Shown here one piece after another: positions 37,141 to 46,379 of a stretch of 64,000 nt of DNA (position 1 is the first letter of the stretch; each line of letters starts with the position of its first letter). Source of the DNA: Paramesorhizobium sp049065735. Lineage in GTDB: Bacteria > Pseudomonadota > Alphaproteobacteria > Rhizobiales > Rhizobiaceae. The notes below the pieces were generated by a model. That model had not been told where the DNA came from. It did no database searches and was given only the letters and a program-made list of their open reading frames with translations. The stretch covers positions 372,001 through 436,000 of the forward strand of contig NZ_JBAKHD010000003.1 in NCBI RefSeq assembly GCF_049065735.1, in the 5' to 3' direction. Position numbers and translations under genes: made by a program.

Positions 37141-38433
37141 TCAAACGATCCCCCCGCTGCCGCCCTTCACCGCCGGGCGCTCCTTGCCGACCTTCTGCCG
37201 ATACCCGCTCGCCCGATAAGCAGTGACCGGATCAATCGCCCCACCCGCGCGACGCCGCGCTTCGGCGAGGATTGGCTCTACATCGGTGCGATAGGCCCGC
37301 TTCAGCGTCTCGGACGCCATCAGCGCATCATTCTCGTCCTGATAGCTCCCCAAAGCCTCACGATCCACCAATAGCGCCTGCGCATAGGCGCGACGGATTT
37401 CGTTGGCGCTGGAGATGAGGCTCTCGATTGGATCGGTGACATTGTGCGACTGGTCGATCATATGCGCAGGGTGAAAATCCTTCACGCCGCGATGTTCCGC
37501 ATCGACCAGTTCGTTGAAGACGAGGAACAGCCGGTAGGGCTCGATGGCGCCGGCATCGAGATCATCGTCGCCATATTTGGAGTCGTTGAAGTGGAAACCG
37601 CCGAGCTTGCCGAACTGGATGAGGCGCGCAACGATCATCTCGATATTGGTGTTGGGCGCGTGATGGCCGAGATCGACCAGGCAGAACGCCTTTTCGCCCA
37701 GCGTCGAGGCGATGAGATAGTTCGTCCCCCAATCCTGCACGACCGTCGAATAGAAGGCCGGCTCGTACATCTTATGCTCGGAGAAGATGCGCCAATCGTC
37801 GGGCAGTTGTTTGTAAATCTGGCCCATCGAATCGAGATATCGTTCGAAGCTTCTGGTAAAATTGGATTGCCCCGGAAAATTCGAGCCATCGCCGATCCAC
37901 ACCGTCAGCGCCCTGGAGCCGATGGCCTCGCCAATTTCGATGCACTCGATATTATGCTCGATCGCCTGCGCCCGGACGGCAAAGTCCACATGGCTGAGCG
38001 AGCCATATTTATAGGAATGCGTCTGGTCCGGCGCATCGGAAAAAGTGTTGGAATTCATCGCGTCGAAGCGCAGCCCCAGCGCATCCGCTTTGGCCTTCAG
38101 CTCCTTCGGATCAGCCTTATCCCACGGGATATGCAGCGAGACGGTGGGCGTCGCCCGCGTCAACTCATGGATGACGGCGCAATCGTCCAGCTTGTCGAAA
38201 ATATTGCGCGGCTCGCCGATACCGGGGAAGCGGGCGAAGCGCGTTCCGCCCGTCCCGACGCCCCAGGAGGGGACCGCGACGAAGAATTCTGCCACCTTTG
38301 CTGTGATGGCTTCGATATCGATGCCGCGACGGGCTAGATGTTCGCCCAGCGCTGCGTAATCGCTCTTCAGCGCATTTTCACGCGCGGCGTTTTCAGCGGC
38401 GATAAGATCGCCGGAAATTCTCTGTTCTGACAT
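37141..38433 (-). CDS. rhaI: L-rhamnose isomerase, rhizobial type
   Basis: Interconverts L-rhamnose and L-rhamnulose. The 430-residue TIM-barrel protein has the RhaI features FVAVPSWGVGTGGTRFARFPG, LHIPWDK, the metal-binding stretch WIGDGSNFPGQSNF, SEHKMYEPAFYSTVVQDWG, DLGHHAPNTNIE and FHFNDSKYGDDDLDAGAIEPY. It is unlike enterobacterial RhaA in sequence and matches the isomerase of the Rhizobium rhaDI operon. It starts 25 bases after the rhaD stop and is the second gene of the divergent rhaDI unit. Confidence 0.95.
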   Translation of the reverse strand: MSEQRISGDLIAAENAARENALKSDYAALGEHLARRGIDIEAITAKVAEFFVAVPSWGVGTGGTRFARFPGIGEPRNIFDKLDDCAVIHELTRATPTVSLHIPWDKADPKELKAKADALGLRFDAMNSNTFSDAPDQTHSYKYGSLSHVDFAVRAQAIEHNIECIEIGEAIGSRALTVWIGDGSNFPGQSNFTRSFERYLDSMGQIYKQLPDDWRIFSEHKMYEPAFYSTVVQDWGTNYLIASTLGEKAFCLVDLGHHAPNTNIEMIVARLIQFGKLGGFHFNDSKYGDDDLDAGAIEPYRLFLVFNELVDAEHRGVKDFHPAHMIDQSHNVTDPIESLISSANEIRRAYAQALLVDREALGSYQDENDALMASETLKRAYRTDVEPILAEARRRAGGAIDPVTAYRASGYRQKVGKERPAVKGGSGGIV

Positions 38434-38457
38434 CGGTTCCTCCCTCCAGATGGCCCC

Positions 38458-40548
38458 TTACCGCGTAAAACTCTGCGCATTCCCCGCATCGACATTGATG
38501 ATATTCCCCGTCGACTTAGCCGAAGCATCCGACGCGAGAAAATAGATCGCCTCGGCGATATCCTCCGGAAACACATTCAGCTTCAGCAGCGAGCGATTAC
38601 GGTAATGCTCCTCCAGATCGCTCACCTCGATCTTCGACGAGGCTGCGCGCTGCTCGCGCCATTCGCCGTTCCAGATCTTCGAGCCGCGCAGTACCGCATC
38701 CGGGTTGACCGTGTTGACCCGGATGCCCGCATCCGCCCCTTCCAGCGCCAGGCAGCGCGCGAGATGAATCTCCGCCGCCTTGGCCGTGCAATAGGCCGAC
38801 GCGCCGGGCGAGGCGGCGAGCCCGTTCTTGGAGGCGACGAACACCACATTGCCGCCGAGCTTCTGGCGGCGGAACAGGCGGAACGCCTCGCGCGAGACGA
38901 GGAAATATCCAGTCGCGAGAATGTCGATATTGCGGTTCCACATCGAAAGCTCCGTCGCTTCCACCGGCGCGGAAGAGGCGATACCCGCATTGGACACGAG
39001 AATATCGAGCCCGCCGAATTCCACCGCCGCCTCCGCGAAGGCGGCGATGACGCCTGCCTCGTCTGTGACATTCAGCACCACGCTGCGGATCACATCGCCG
39101 CCGAAGCGCTTGGCCAAATCCTCATGCGTGGTTTTGAGCGACTCCGCGTCGATATCGGCAAGCACAATGCACGCCCCCTCGCCCGCCAGCCGCTCTGCCG
39201 TGGCGCGACCGATACCGCCCGCACCGCCGGTGACCAGCGCCACACGGCCCGCAAGGCTCTTCGGCTTCGGCATACGCTGCAGCTTCGCTTCCTCCAGCAG
39301 CCAGTATTCGATGTCGAAAGCCTCCTGCTCCGGCAGGCCCTGATATTCGGAAACGGACGACGCGCCTCGCATCACATTGATGGCGTTGACATAGAACTCA
39401 CCCGCAATCCGCGCCGTCGCCTTGTCACGCGCAAACGACAGCATGCCGACGCCGGGCACGAGAAAGATCACCGGGTTGGGATCGCGCATGGCCGGCGAAT
39501 TGTCGTGCTTGCATGTCTCGTAATAGCGCGTGTAGTCGGCGCGGTAATCTTCCAGCGCCTTTTCCAGCCCCGCCAGCACGGCATCGACATCGGGCTTCGC
39601 CGGATCGAAATCGATGACCAGCGGGCGGATCTTGGTGCGCAGGAAATGGTCCGGGCAGCTGGTGCCTAGCGCGGCCAGCGGACGCAAATCCCTGGAACTG
39701 ACGAATTCGAGCACGGCGTCCTGATCGTCAAAATGGCCGAGCTTGCGTTCCGCCTTGCCGATGAGCCCACGGATGACGGGCATCAGGCGGGCGGCGATGG
39801 CGCGGCGCTCAGCCGGTTCGAGGCTTTGGGCAACCGCCCCGCCGAACGCCGCCTTGCCTTCGGTCTTTTCCGCCAGCCAGCGGATTGCCCTGTTGATCAC
39901 ATCGAGCGTGAGTTCATAGCAGGCCTTGGCGTCGTCTGCCCAGGTGAAGAGCCCGTGGCTTTCCAGCACCACACCCTTGGCCTGCGGGTTCGCCTTGACG
40001 AAGGCTTCCAGATCGAGCCCCAACTGAAAACCCGGCCGTCGCCACGGCAGCCAGCCGATCTCGTCGCCGAAGATTTCCTTAGTCAATTCCTTCGAATTCT
40101 TCGAAGCCGCGATAGCAATGATCGCGTCCGGATGCATGTGATCCACATGCTTGTACGGCACAAAACCATGCAGCGGCGTATCGATGGAGGCCGCGCGCGG
40201 GTTCAGGTTGAACGTGCAGTGCGGCAAGAAGCCGACCATGCGGTCCTCATCCTCGACACCCTTGTAGATACCCTTCAGCGCATCGAGCTTTTCCTGATAG
40301 AGCGTCGCGAACCCGTCGAGCTTGATTGTGCCGACATCGCCCCCCGAGCCCTTGACCCAGAGCACCTGAACCGGCTGACCGGTCAGCGGATCGGTTTCCG
40401 TCACCTTGGCCGAGGTGTTGCCGCCGCCATAATTGGTGATGCGCTTGTCAGCCCCCAGCAGATTGGAGCGATAGAGCAGCTTGCCCGGCTCATCCAGCCC
40501 CGCCGCCTTTGCGTCATCCCAACGGTTTTCCAGAAGCCGAACCGCCAT
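38458..40548 (-). CDS. rhaD: bifunctional rhamnulose-phosphate aldolase / short-chain dehydrogenase
   Basis: A fusion of 696 residues. The first 430 form a class II aldolase/adducin domain (LLYRSNLLGADKRITNYGGGNTSAKV, HMHPDAIIAIAASK, VVLESHGLFTWAD). The rest is an SDR domain with ALVTGGAGGIGRATAERLAGEGA, LDILVSNAGIASSAP and SAYCTAKAAEIHLARCLA (catalytic Tyr and Lys). It would split rhamnulose-1-phosphate to dihydroxyacetone phosphate and lactaldehyde and oxidise the aldehyde. ATG 40548 follows GAGGAGAT; an upstream in-frame ATG lies in the promoter region. The same fusion is known from Rhizobium and Bacillus. Confidence 0.94.
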   Translation of the reverse strand: MAVRLLENRWDDAKAAGLDEPGKLLYRSNLLGADKRITNYGGGNTSAKVTETDPLTGQPVQVLWVKGSGGDVGTIKLDGFATLYQEKLDALKGIYKGVEDEDRMVGFLPHCTFNLNPRAASIDTPLHGFVPYKHVDHMHPDAIIAIAASKNSKELTKEIFGDEIGWLPWRRPGFQLGLDLEAFVKANPQAKGVVLESHGLFTWADDAKACYELTLDVINRAIRWLAEKTEGKAAFGGAVAQSLEPAERRAIAARLMPVIRGLIGKAERKLGHFDDQDAVLEFVSSRDLRPLAALGTSCPDHFLRTKIRPLVIDFDPAKPDVDAVLAGLEKALEDYRADYTRYYETCKHDNSPAMRDPNPVIFLVPGVGMLSFARDKATARIAGEFYVNAINVMRGASSVSEYQGLPEQEAFDIEYWLLEEAKLQRMPKPKSLAGRVALVTGGAGGIGRATAERLAGEGACIVLADIDAESLKTTHEDLAKRFGGDVIRSVVLNVTDEAGVIAAFAEAAVEFGGLDILVSNAGIASSAPVEATELSMWNRNIDILATGYFLVSREAFRLFRRQKLGGNVVFVASKNGLAASPGASAYCTAKAAEIHLARCLALEGADAGIRVNTVNPDAVLRGSKIWNGEWREQRAASSKIEVSDLEEHYRNRSLLKLNVFPEDIAEAIYFLASDASAKSTGNIINVDAGNAQSFTR

Positions 40549-40722
40549 GTCTATCTCCTCCCGGTGGTATTTTGGTGAGAGGAGATATGCGTAAGCGCTC
40601 ATTCACTGTCAATCGAAATCGATCATAAACACTCATGCTGCAGCGCACATATGAAAATTCATGATTGAAGATGATTGACAAAAACCGATCATTTGCAGAA
40701 TAGATAGACAGAGGGAGGAACC
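40549..40722. promoter_or_regulatory. divergent rhaDI / rhaR promoter-operator region
   Basis: Two promoters diverge. For rhaR: TTGACA (40675-40680), 17 bases, GAATAG. For rhaDI on the minus strand: TTGACA (40612-40607), 17 bases, CATATC. A shared motif CGATCAT with A-rich flanks occurs at about 40618-40625 beside the rhaDI -35, and at 40686-40692 inside the rhaR spacer. A palindrome ATGAAAATTCAT lies between them at 40651-40662. These are candidate RhaR sites. Confidence 0.7.
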
Positions 40723-41532
40723 ATGCACGAGCGCGAACGCCACCGCATCATCCTGAGCGCTGTTCAGGAAAAGCCGGTCGTCACCATTCAGGATATCGTC
40801 GAGCTGACCGAGGCATCGGAAGCGACGATCCGGCGCGACATCGCCAGCCTGCATGTGCAAGGGCGCCTTCGCCGGGTGCGCGGCGGCGCGGAAGCGGTGC
40901 ATCCGCCGCAGCTTGCCAGCCTCGCGGGCCGTCCATTCCGCGTCTCGGAATCCGAGAATATCGACAAGAAGCGGGCCATCGCGCGCGAGGCCGTGGCGCT
41001 GTGCGAGGAAGGCGATGCCGTCATCATCAATGGCGGCACGACCACCTTCCAGATGGTGCATTATCTCGCCGCGCGCCGCCTGCAGGTGCTGACCAATTCC
41101 TTCGCCATCGCCGAGCATCTGGTAAAACATTCCAAGAGCACGGTCATCGTCCCCGGCGGCGCGATCTATCGCGAGCAGAGCCTGATCCTCTCCCCCTTCG
41201 ACAATGACGTGACGCGCAATTTCTATGCGCGCCGCATGTTCATGGGGTCGCAAGGCATCGGGCCGCTGGGGGTGATGGAATCCGACGCGCTGATTATCCA
41301 GAGCGAGCAGAAGCTGATCAATCAGGCGGACGAACTGGTGCTGATGGTGGATTCGACCAAGTTCAATCGCCGCTCGAGCCTGATCCTCTGCCCGCTGACG
41401 CGCGTGACGACCGTCATCACCGACGACGGTGTAACGGAGGCCGCGCGGCGCATGGTGGAGGATGCGGGCATTGAACTGATCGTGGCGCAAACCGCCGCCG
41501 GAAAACAGGAGGATTCCTCGTCGGTTGCATAG
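40723..41532 (+). CDS. rhaR: DeoR-family repressor of rhamnose genes
   Basis: A 269-residue DeoR-type regulator. The N-terminal HTH reads ERHRIILSAVQEKPVVTIQDIVELTEASEATIRRDIASLHVQGRLRRVRGGAEAV, the standard DeoR signature. The C-terminal DeoRC effector domain follows with AIAREAVALCEEGDAVIINGGTTTFQMVHYLA and ADELVLMVDSTKFNRRSSLILCPL. In Rhizobium leguminosarum the equivalent gene negatively controls the rha operon. GGGAGGA precedes ATG 40723. A palindromic repeat begins right after its stop, before rhaS. Confidence 0.93.
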   Translation: MHERERHRIILSAVQEKPVVTIQDIVELTEASEATIRRDIASLHVQGRLRRVRGGAEAVHPPQLASLAGRPFRVSESENIDKKRAIAREAVALCEEGDAVIINGGTTTFQMVHYLAARRLQVLTNSFAIAEHLVKHSKSTVIVPGGAIYREQSLILSPFDNDVTRNFYARRMFMGSQGIGPLGVMESDALIIQSEQKLINQADELVLMVDSTKFNRRSSLILCPLTRVTTVITDDGVTEAARRMVEDAGIELIVAQTAAGKQEDSSSVA

Positions 41533-41576
41533 AGCATGATCCCGAAAAGTTGCAGACTTTTCGGACAAGATCATGC
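41533..41576. repeat. GCATGATCCC palindrome, copy 2 (rhaR-rhaS)
   Basis: AGCATGATCCCGAAAAGT and its imperfect complement ending GATCATGC surround TGCAG. It begins on the base after the rhaR stop codon and lies within the 94-base rhaR-rhaS gap. Confidence 0.85.
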
Positions 41577-41626
41577 GGCTAAACTAGGTGGCCGAGGAGG
41601 CGGGAATAACCAAGGGAGGACTACGC

Positions 41627-42622
41627 ATGAAATTATTGAAGAAATTGGCGCTTGGCTTGGGCCTCGCCGTATCCGTATTCGCCGCACAAGCCCATGCCGA
41701 GCCGGTCAAGATCGCGCTCGTCGTCAAATCGCTGGGCAACGGCTTCTTCGAGGCGGCCAACAAGGGCGCGCAGGAAGCGGCAAAGGAACTGGGCGATGTC
41801 GAGGTGATTTATACCGGCCCGACCACCACGACGGCCGAGGGTCAGATCGAGGTCATCAACTCGCTGATCGCGCAGGGCGTCGACGCCATCGCCATTTCCG
41901 CCAACGATCCCGACGCAGTAGTGCCTGCTTTGAAGAAAGCAGCGCAGCGCGGCATCAAGGTCATCTCGTGGGATTCGGGCGTCGCGCCCGCGGGCCGCAT
42001 CATGCACCTGAACCCGTCGTCTAACGAACTCATCGGCAATATGTGCCTGAAGCTCGCCGCCAATCATCTGGGGGGCGGCAAAGGCGATTTCGCCATCCTT
42101 TCGGCCACCACCACCTCGACCAACCAGAATATCTGGATTGACGAGATGAAGAAGCAGCTTTCGAAATATCCGGGCCTCAACCTCGTCACGACCGTCTATG
42201 GTGACGATCTGGCCGACAAGAGCTACCGCGAGGCGCAGGGGCTCCTGACCTCGCAGCCGAACGTCAAGGTCATCGTCGCGCCGACGACGGTGGGCGTGCT
42301 CGCCGCCTCGCAGGCGGTGAAGGATGCCGGCAAGATCGGTCAGGTCTATGTCACCGGCCTCGGCCTTCCCTCGGAAATGGCCGGCGCGATCAAGTCCGGC
42401 GCGACGAAGGAATTCGCAATCTGGAATCCGATCGATCTCGGCTATTCCGCCACGCAGATTGCCTATCACCTTGTAAAGGGCGATGCGGACGGCAAGCCCG
42501 GCACGGAAGTCGATGCCGGCCGCATGGGCAAGATCAAGATCGGCGAGAATGGTGAAGCCGCGATGGCCGATCCGTTCGTCTACGACGCCAAGAATATCGG
42601 CGAGTTCTCGAAGGTGTTTTGA
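41627..42622 (+). CDS. rhaS: rhamnose ABC transporter substrate-binding protein
   Basis: A 331-residue periplasmic binding protein of the ribose/sugar class. A signal peptide (LALGLGLAVSVFAAQAHA) is followed by EPVKIALVVKSLGNGFFEAANKGAQEAAKEL, AQGVDAIAISANDPDAVVPALKKAAQRGIKVISWDSG, and ILSATTTSTNQNIWIDEMKKQL. Such proteins deliver the sugar to the membrane complex RhaTPQ. AGGGAGGA precedes ATG 41627. A full GC-rich repeat separates it from rhaT. Confidence 0.95.
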   Translation: MKLLKKLALGLGLAVSVFAAQAHAEPVKIALVVKSLGNGFFEAANKGAQEAAKELGDVEVIYTGPTTTTAEGQIEVINSLIAQGVDAIAISANDPDAVVPALKKAAQRGIKVISWDSGVAPAGRIMHLNPSSNELIGNMCLKLAANHLGGGKGDFAILSATTTSTNQNIWIDEMKKQLSKYPGLNLVTTVYGDDLADKSYREAQGLLTSQPNVKVIVAPTTVGVLAASQAVKDAGKIGQVYVTGLGLPSEMAGAIKSGATKEFAIWNPIDLGYSATQIAYHLVKGDADGKPGTEVDAGRMGKIKIGENGEAAMADPFVYDAKNIGEFSKVF

Positions 42623-42631
42623 TTGATAGGC

Positions 42632-42788
42632 TTGGCACCCTCCCTCCCCCTTGCGGGGAGGGTGGCCCGTAGGGTCGGGTGGGGGTGGTAAAGGCAGCGC
42701 GGTGTAGTTGCTCGTTGAGGCACGTCACCACCCCACCGCCCGCTAACGCGGGCACCTTCCCCGCAAGGGGGAAGGAGGGGCGCGAGCC
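42632..42788. repeat. full-length GC-rich composite palindrome, copy 3 (rhaS-rhaT)
   Basis: The order is inverted relative to copy 2: it opens with the CCCTCCCC/GGGGAGGG hairpin and GTCGGGTGGGGGTGGT, and closes with ACCACCCCACCGCCCGC and CCTTCCCCGCAAGGGGGAAGG, then GGCGCGAGCC. It fills the 235-base gap between rhaS and rhaT. Confidence 0.85.
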
Positions 42789-42857
42789 GATCCTCGCCGA
42801 GGCAGAAGGCACACCGCTACCAACGTTCAGCGTAAAAACAATAAGTTTGGGCCCAGT

Positions 42858-44381
42858 ATGAACCCAGCCGTCCAGCCCCCGCTTCGAGATACGGCAACAC
42901 CCCTTCTCGAAATGCGCGGCATCTCGAAATCCTTCCCCGGCGTGCGGGCACTCGACCAAGTCAACATCGCGCTCTACCCCGGCACGGTGACCGCGCTGAT
43001 CGGCGAGAACGGCGCGGGCAAGTCGACGCTCGTCAAAATCCTCACCGGCATCTACGAGCCGGATGAGGGCGAAATCCTCGTCAATGGCAAGCCGGTAACC
43101 TTCGCCACCGCCCAAGCCGCGACCGACCATGGCGTCACCGCCATCCATCAGGAAACCGTGCTGTTCGATGAACTCTCGGTCGCTGAAAACATCTATCTCG
43201 GCCACGCGCCGAAAACGCGCCTCGGCCTTGTCGATTGGAAAGCCCTCAACGCCCGCTCCCTCGCGCTGCTGCACTCGCTGGAGACGACCGTCGATGTGCG
43301 CGCCAGACTGAAAGAGCTTTCCATCGCGCAGCGCCATCTCGTCGCCATCGCCCGCGCGCTTTCGGTGGATAGCAACATCGTCATCATGGACGAGCCCACC
43401 GCCGCCCTGTCGCGGAAGGAAGTGGACGACCTTTTCAAGATCATCGAGCGCCTGAAAAATCAGAACAAGGCGATTCTTTTCATCAGTCACAAATTCGATG
43501 AGGTGTACGAGATCGCGCAGAACTACGCCGTCTTCCGAGACGGCCGCGCCGTCGGCCATGGTGCGCTCAAGGACACCAGCCAGAACGAAATCGTCCGCCT
43601 CATGGTCGGGCGCTCGGTCGAGCAGGCTTTCCCCAAGATAGACGTGACGCCGGGCGAAACCGTCCTCAAAGTCGAGAACTATTCGCACCCGACCGAATTC
43701 CGCGATATTTCCTTCGAACTGAAGCGCGGCGAAATCCTAGGCCTCTACGGTCTTGTCGGTGCAGGCCGTTCCGAGTTCTGCCAGTCGCTATTTGGCGTGA
43801 CGCGCCCGTCAAGCGGCACCCTCACACTCGAAGGCAAACACATCACCATCCGCTCGCCGCGCGATGCCATAAACCACGGCATCGTCTATGTCCCGGAAGA
43901 GCGCGGACGCCACGGCGCCGTGCTGCAAATGCCGATCTTCCAGAACATCTCGCTCCCCTCGCTCGCCCGCACCTCCCGCGCGGGGTTCCTGCAGTCGGCA
44001 GAAGAATTCGCATTGGCCCGCCGCTATGCGGAACGGCTCGACCTGCGCGCCGCCGCCCTCTCCGTTCCCGTAGGTACGCTCTCCGGCGGAAACCAGCAGA
44101 AAGTCGTCATCGGCAAATGGCTCGCCACCAGACCCAAGGTTATCATTCTGGACGAGCCGACCAAGGGCATCGACATCGGCTCCAAGGCCGCCGTCCACGC
44201 CTTCATCAGCGAACTCGCGGCGGAAGGGCTCAGCATCATCATGGTTTCATCCGAACTGCCGGAGATTCTGGGTATGTCCGACCGCGTCCTCGTCATGCGC
44301 GAGGGTCTGGCGGCGGGTCTCTTCGACAGACAATCCGCCGATGCGGAAACCCTGGTGCGCGCCGCGACAGGAAACGCCTGA
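42858..44381 (+). CDS. rhaT: rhamnose ABC transporter ATPase, two ABC domains
   Basis: A 507-residue sugar-importer ATPase of the RbsA/MglA class. Domain 1 has Walker A GENGAGKST at 49-57, the signature region LSIAQRHLVAIARAL and Walker B IVIMDEPTAAL. Domain 2 has the degenerate P-loop GLVGAGRSEF usual for this class, with LSGGNQQKVVIGKWL and VIILDEPTKGIDIG. It starts after the GC-rich repeat and its stop is one base before ATG of rhaP, which suggests tight coupling. Confidence 0.95.
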   Translation: MNPAVQPPLRDTATPLLEMRGISKSFPGVRALDQVNIALYPGTVTALIGENGAGKSTLVKILTGIYEPDEGEILVNGKPVTFATAQAATDHGVTAIHQETVLFDELSVAENIYLGHAPKTRLGLVDWKALNARSLALLHSLETTVDVRARLKELSIAQRHLVAIARALSVDSNIVIMDEPTAALSRKEVDDLFKIIERLKNQNKAILFISHKFDEVYEIAQNYAVFRDGRAVGHGALKDTSQNEIVRLMVGRSVEQAFPKIDVTPGETVLKVENYSHPTEFRDISFELKRGEILGLYGLVGAGRSEFCQSLFGVTRPSSGTLTLEGKHITIRSPRDAINHGIVYVPEERGRHGAVLQMPIFQNISLPSLARTSRAGFLQSAEEFALARRYAERLDLRAAALSVPVGTLSGGNQQKVVIGKWLATRPKVIILDEPTKGIDIGSKAAVHAFISELAAEGLSIIMVSSELPEILGMSDRVLVMREGLAAGLFDRQSADAETLVRAATGNA

Positions 44382-44382
44382 C

Positions 44383-45381
44383 ATGAACCGCATCCTCAAA
44401 AACCGCGAAATCCTGCTTTTTGCCATCATCACCATCCTCGTGGCGGCATTCTCTGCCCGCGCGCCCGGCTTCGCCTCGCCGGGCAATCTCGCCAACATCT
44501 TTAACGACACCTCAATCCTCATCATCCTGGCGCTGGGTCAGATGGCGGTGATCCTCACCAAATCCATCGACCTCTCCGTCGCCGCCAACCTCGCCTTCAC
44601 CGGTATGGCGGTAGCGATGCTCAACGCCGCTCATCCCGATTTGCCGCTGGCGGCACTCGTCATCATCGCCGTGGGCATCGGTGCGTTTCTCGGTTCGCTC
44701 AACGGCCTGCTCGTCTGGAAGCTCGGCATTCCGCCCATCGTCGTAACGCTGGGTACGCTCACCATCTATCGCGGCATGGCCTTTGTCCTCTCGGGCGGCG
44801 GCTGGGTCAATGCCCACCAGATGACGCCGGAATTCCTCAACACCCCGCGCCATGTCCTTCTCGGCCTGCCCATCCTCGGCTGGATCGCCGTCGCCATCGT
44901 CATATTTATATACATAATGATGACGCGCAGCTTCTTCGGCCGCGCGCTCTATGCCTCGGGCGGCAACCCCACCGCCGCTGTCTATGCCGGCATCGATGTC
45001 GGGCGCACGCGCTTCTTCGCCTTCGTGCTCTCAGGCGCGCTCGCCGGGCTTTGTGGCTATCTCTGGGTCTCGCGCTATGCCGTCGCCTATGTCGATATCG
45101 CTGCCGGCTTCGAGCTCGACAGCATCGCCGCCTGCGTCATCGGCGGCATCTCGACCCTTGGCGGCATCGGCACGGTCGCGGGCACCGTGCTCGGCGCGCT
45201 GTTTCTCGGCGTCATCAAGAATGCCCTCCCCGTCATCGATATTTCGCCCTTCTGGCAGATGGCGATCTCGGGCGCGGTCATCATCCTCGCCGTCATCTTC
45301 AACGCGCGGGCGGAGAAACGCGGTGGCCGCATCATCCTGCGCGACAAGGCAGCCAAGACCTTCGAGGAAGCCAACGCATGA
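44383..45381 (+). CDS. rhaP: rhamnose ABC transporter permease P
   Basis: A 332-residue permease of the branched-chain amino acid/ribose type with about nine hydrophobic segments. ILALGQMAVILTKSIDLSVAANLAFTGM and the conserved GGISTLGGIGTVAGTVLGALFLG loop are family marks. ATG 44383 starts one base after the rhaT stop, and its own stop overlaps the rhaQ start as ATGA. With RhaQ it forms the heteromeric channel. Confidence 0.94.
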   Translation: MNRILKNREILLFAIITILVAAFSARAPGFASPGNLANIFNDTSILIILALGQMAVILTKSIDLSVAANLAFTGMAVAMLNAAHPDLPLAALVIIAVGIGAFLGSLNGLLVWKLGIPPIVVTLGTLTIYRGMAFVLSGGGWVNAHQMTPEFLNTPRHVLLGLPILGWIAVAIVIFIYIMMTRSFFGRALYASGGNPTAAVYAGIDVGRTRFFAFVLSGALAGLCGYLWVSRYAVAYVDIAAGFELDSIAACVIGGISTLGGIGTVAGTVLGALFLGVIKNALPVIDISPFWQMAISGAVIILAVIFNARAEKRGGRIILRDKAAKTFEEANA

Positions 45382-46379
45382 GCACCCTCCCGGAAAAACG
45401 TCATATCCCAGATAGGCTCGGCACCTCCCTCACCCGCCTGCTCTCCAGTTGGGAGGTGCTGCTCCTCGGCGTGGCAATCGCGATTTTCATCGCCAATTCC
45501 TTCGCCTCGCCTTACTTCCTCAACGCCTGGAACCTCTCGGACGCCACCTTCAATTTCACCGAAAAGGCGCTCATCGCCTTCGCCATGGCGCTCTTGATCA
45601 TCTCGGGCGAGATCGACCTATCGGTCGCCGCCATCATCGCGCTCGCCTCCACGGCGATGGGCGCGGCAGCGCAGATCGGCATCGGCACACCGGGGCTGGT
45701 TGCCATCGGTATCGGCGTCGGTCTCCTCTGCGGCGCCTTCAACGGCTTTCTGGTGGCGGGGCTCGGGCTGCCTTCCATCGTCGTCACAATAGGCACGATG
45801 AGCCTCTTCCGCGGCATCTCCTATATCGTGCTGGGCGATCAGGCCTATGGCAACTATCCGGAAAGCTTCGCTTATTTCGGGCAGGGCTATGTCTTCTGGG
45901 TCATTTCCTTCGAATTCATGCTCTTCGCCCTTTGCGCCATCTTCTTCGCCGTCCTCCTCCACGCCACCAGCTTCGGCCGCCGCGTCTACGCCATCGGCAA
46001 CAATGCCTTTGCCGCGCGCTTCTCCGGCATTCCGGTGGAGCGGATCAAGTTCATTCTGTTCCTCCTGACCGGCCTGATGAGCGGCATCGCCGCCGTATGC
46101 CTGACCTCGCGCCTCGGCTCCACCCGCCCCTCCATCGCGCAAGGCTGGGAGCTTGAAGTCGTCACCATGGTGGTGCTGGGCGGCGTCTCGATCCTCGGCG
46201 GCTCGGGCACCATCGGCGGGGTGGTCATCGCCGCCTTCGTCATGGGGCTCGTCACCTTCGGGCTGGGGCTGCTGAACGTGCCGGGCATCGTCATGTCGAT
46301 CTTCATCGGCCTGCTTCTGATCGTCACGATCTCGCTGCCGATCCTCTTCCAGCGCCTCAAGGGTAAGAAAACCACATGA
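45378..46379 (+). CDS. rhaQ: rhamnose ABC transporter permease Q
   Basis: A second permease of 333 residues, same class as RhaP. LLIISGEIDLSVAAIIALASTAMGAAAQ and VLGGVSILGGSGTIGGVVIAAFVMGLVTFGLGLLNV mark the family. It overlaps rhaP by four bases at its start and rhaU by four at its end, both ATGA, so rhaT-P-Q-U-K are translated as one coupled string. Confidence 0.94.
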   Translation: MSTLPEKRHIPDRLGTSLTRLLSSWEVLLLGVAIAIFIANSFASPYFLNAWNLSDATFNFTEKALIAFAMALLIISGEIDLSVAAIIALASTAMGAAAQIGIGTPGLVAIGIGVGLLCGAFNGFLVAGLGLPSIVVTIGTMSLFRGISYIVLGDQAYGNYPESFAYFGQGYVFWVISFEFMLFALCAIFFAVLLHATSFGRRVYAIGNNAFAARFSGIPVERIKFILFLLTGLMSGIAAVCLTSRLGSTRPSIAQGWELEVVTMVVLGGVSILGGSGTIGGVVIAAFVMGLVTFGLGLLNVPGIVMSIFIGLLLIVTISLPILFQRLKGKKTT

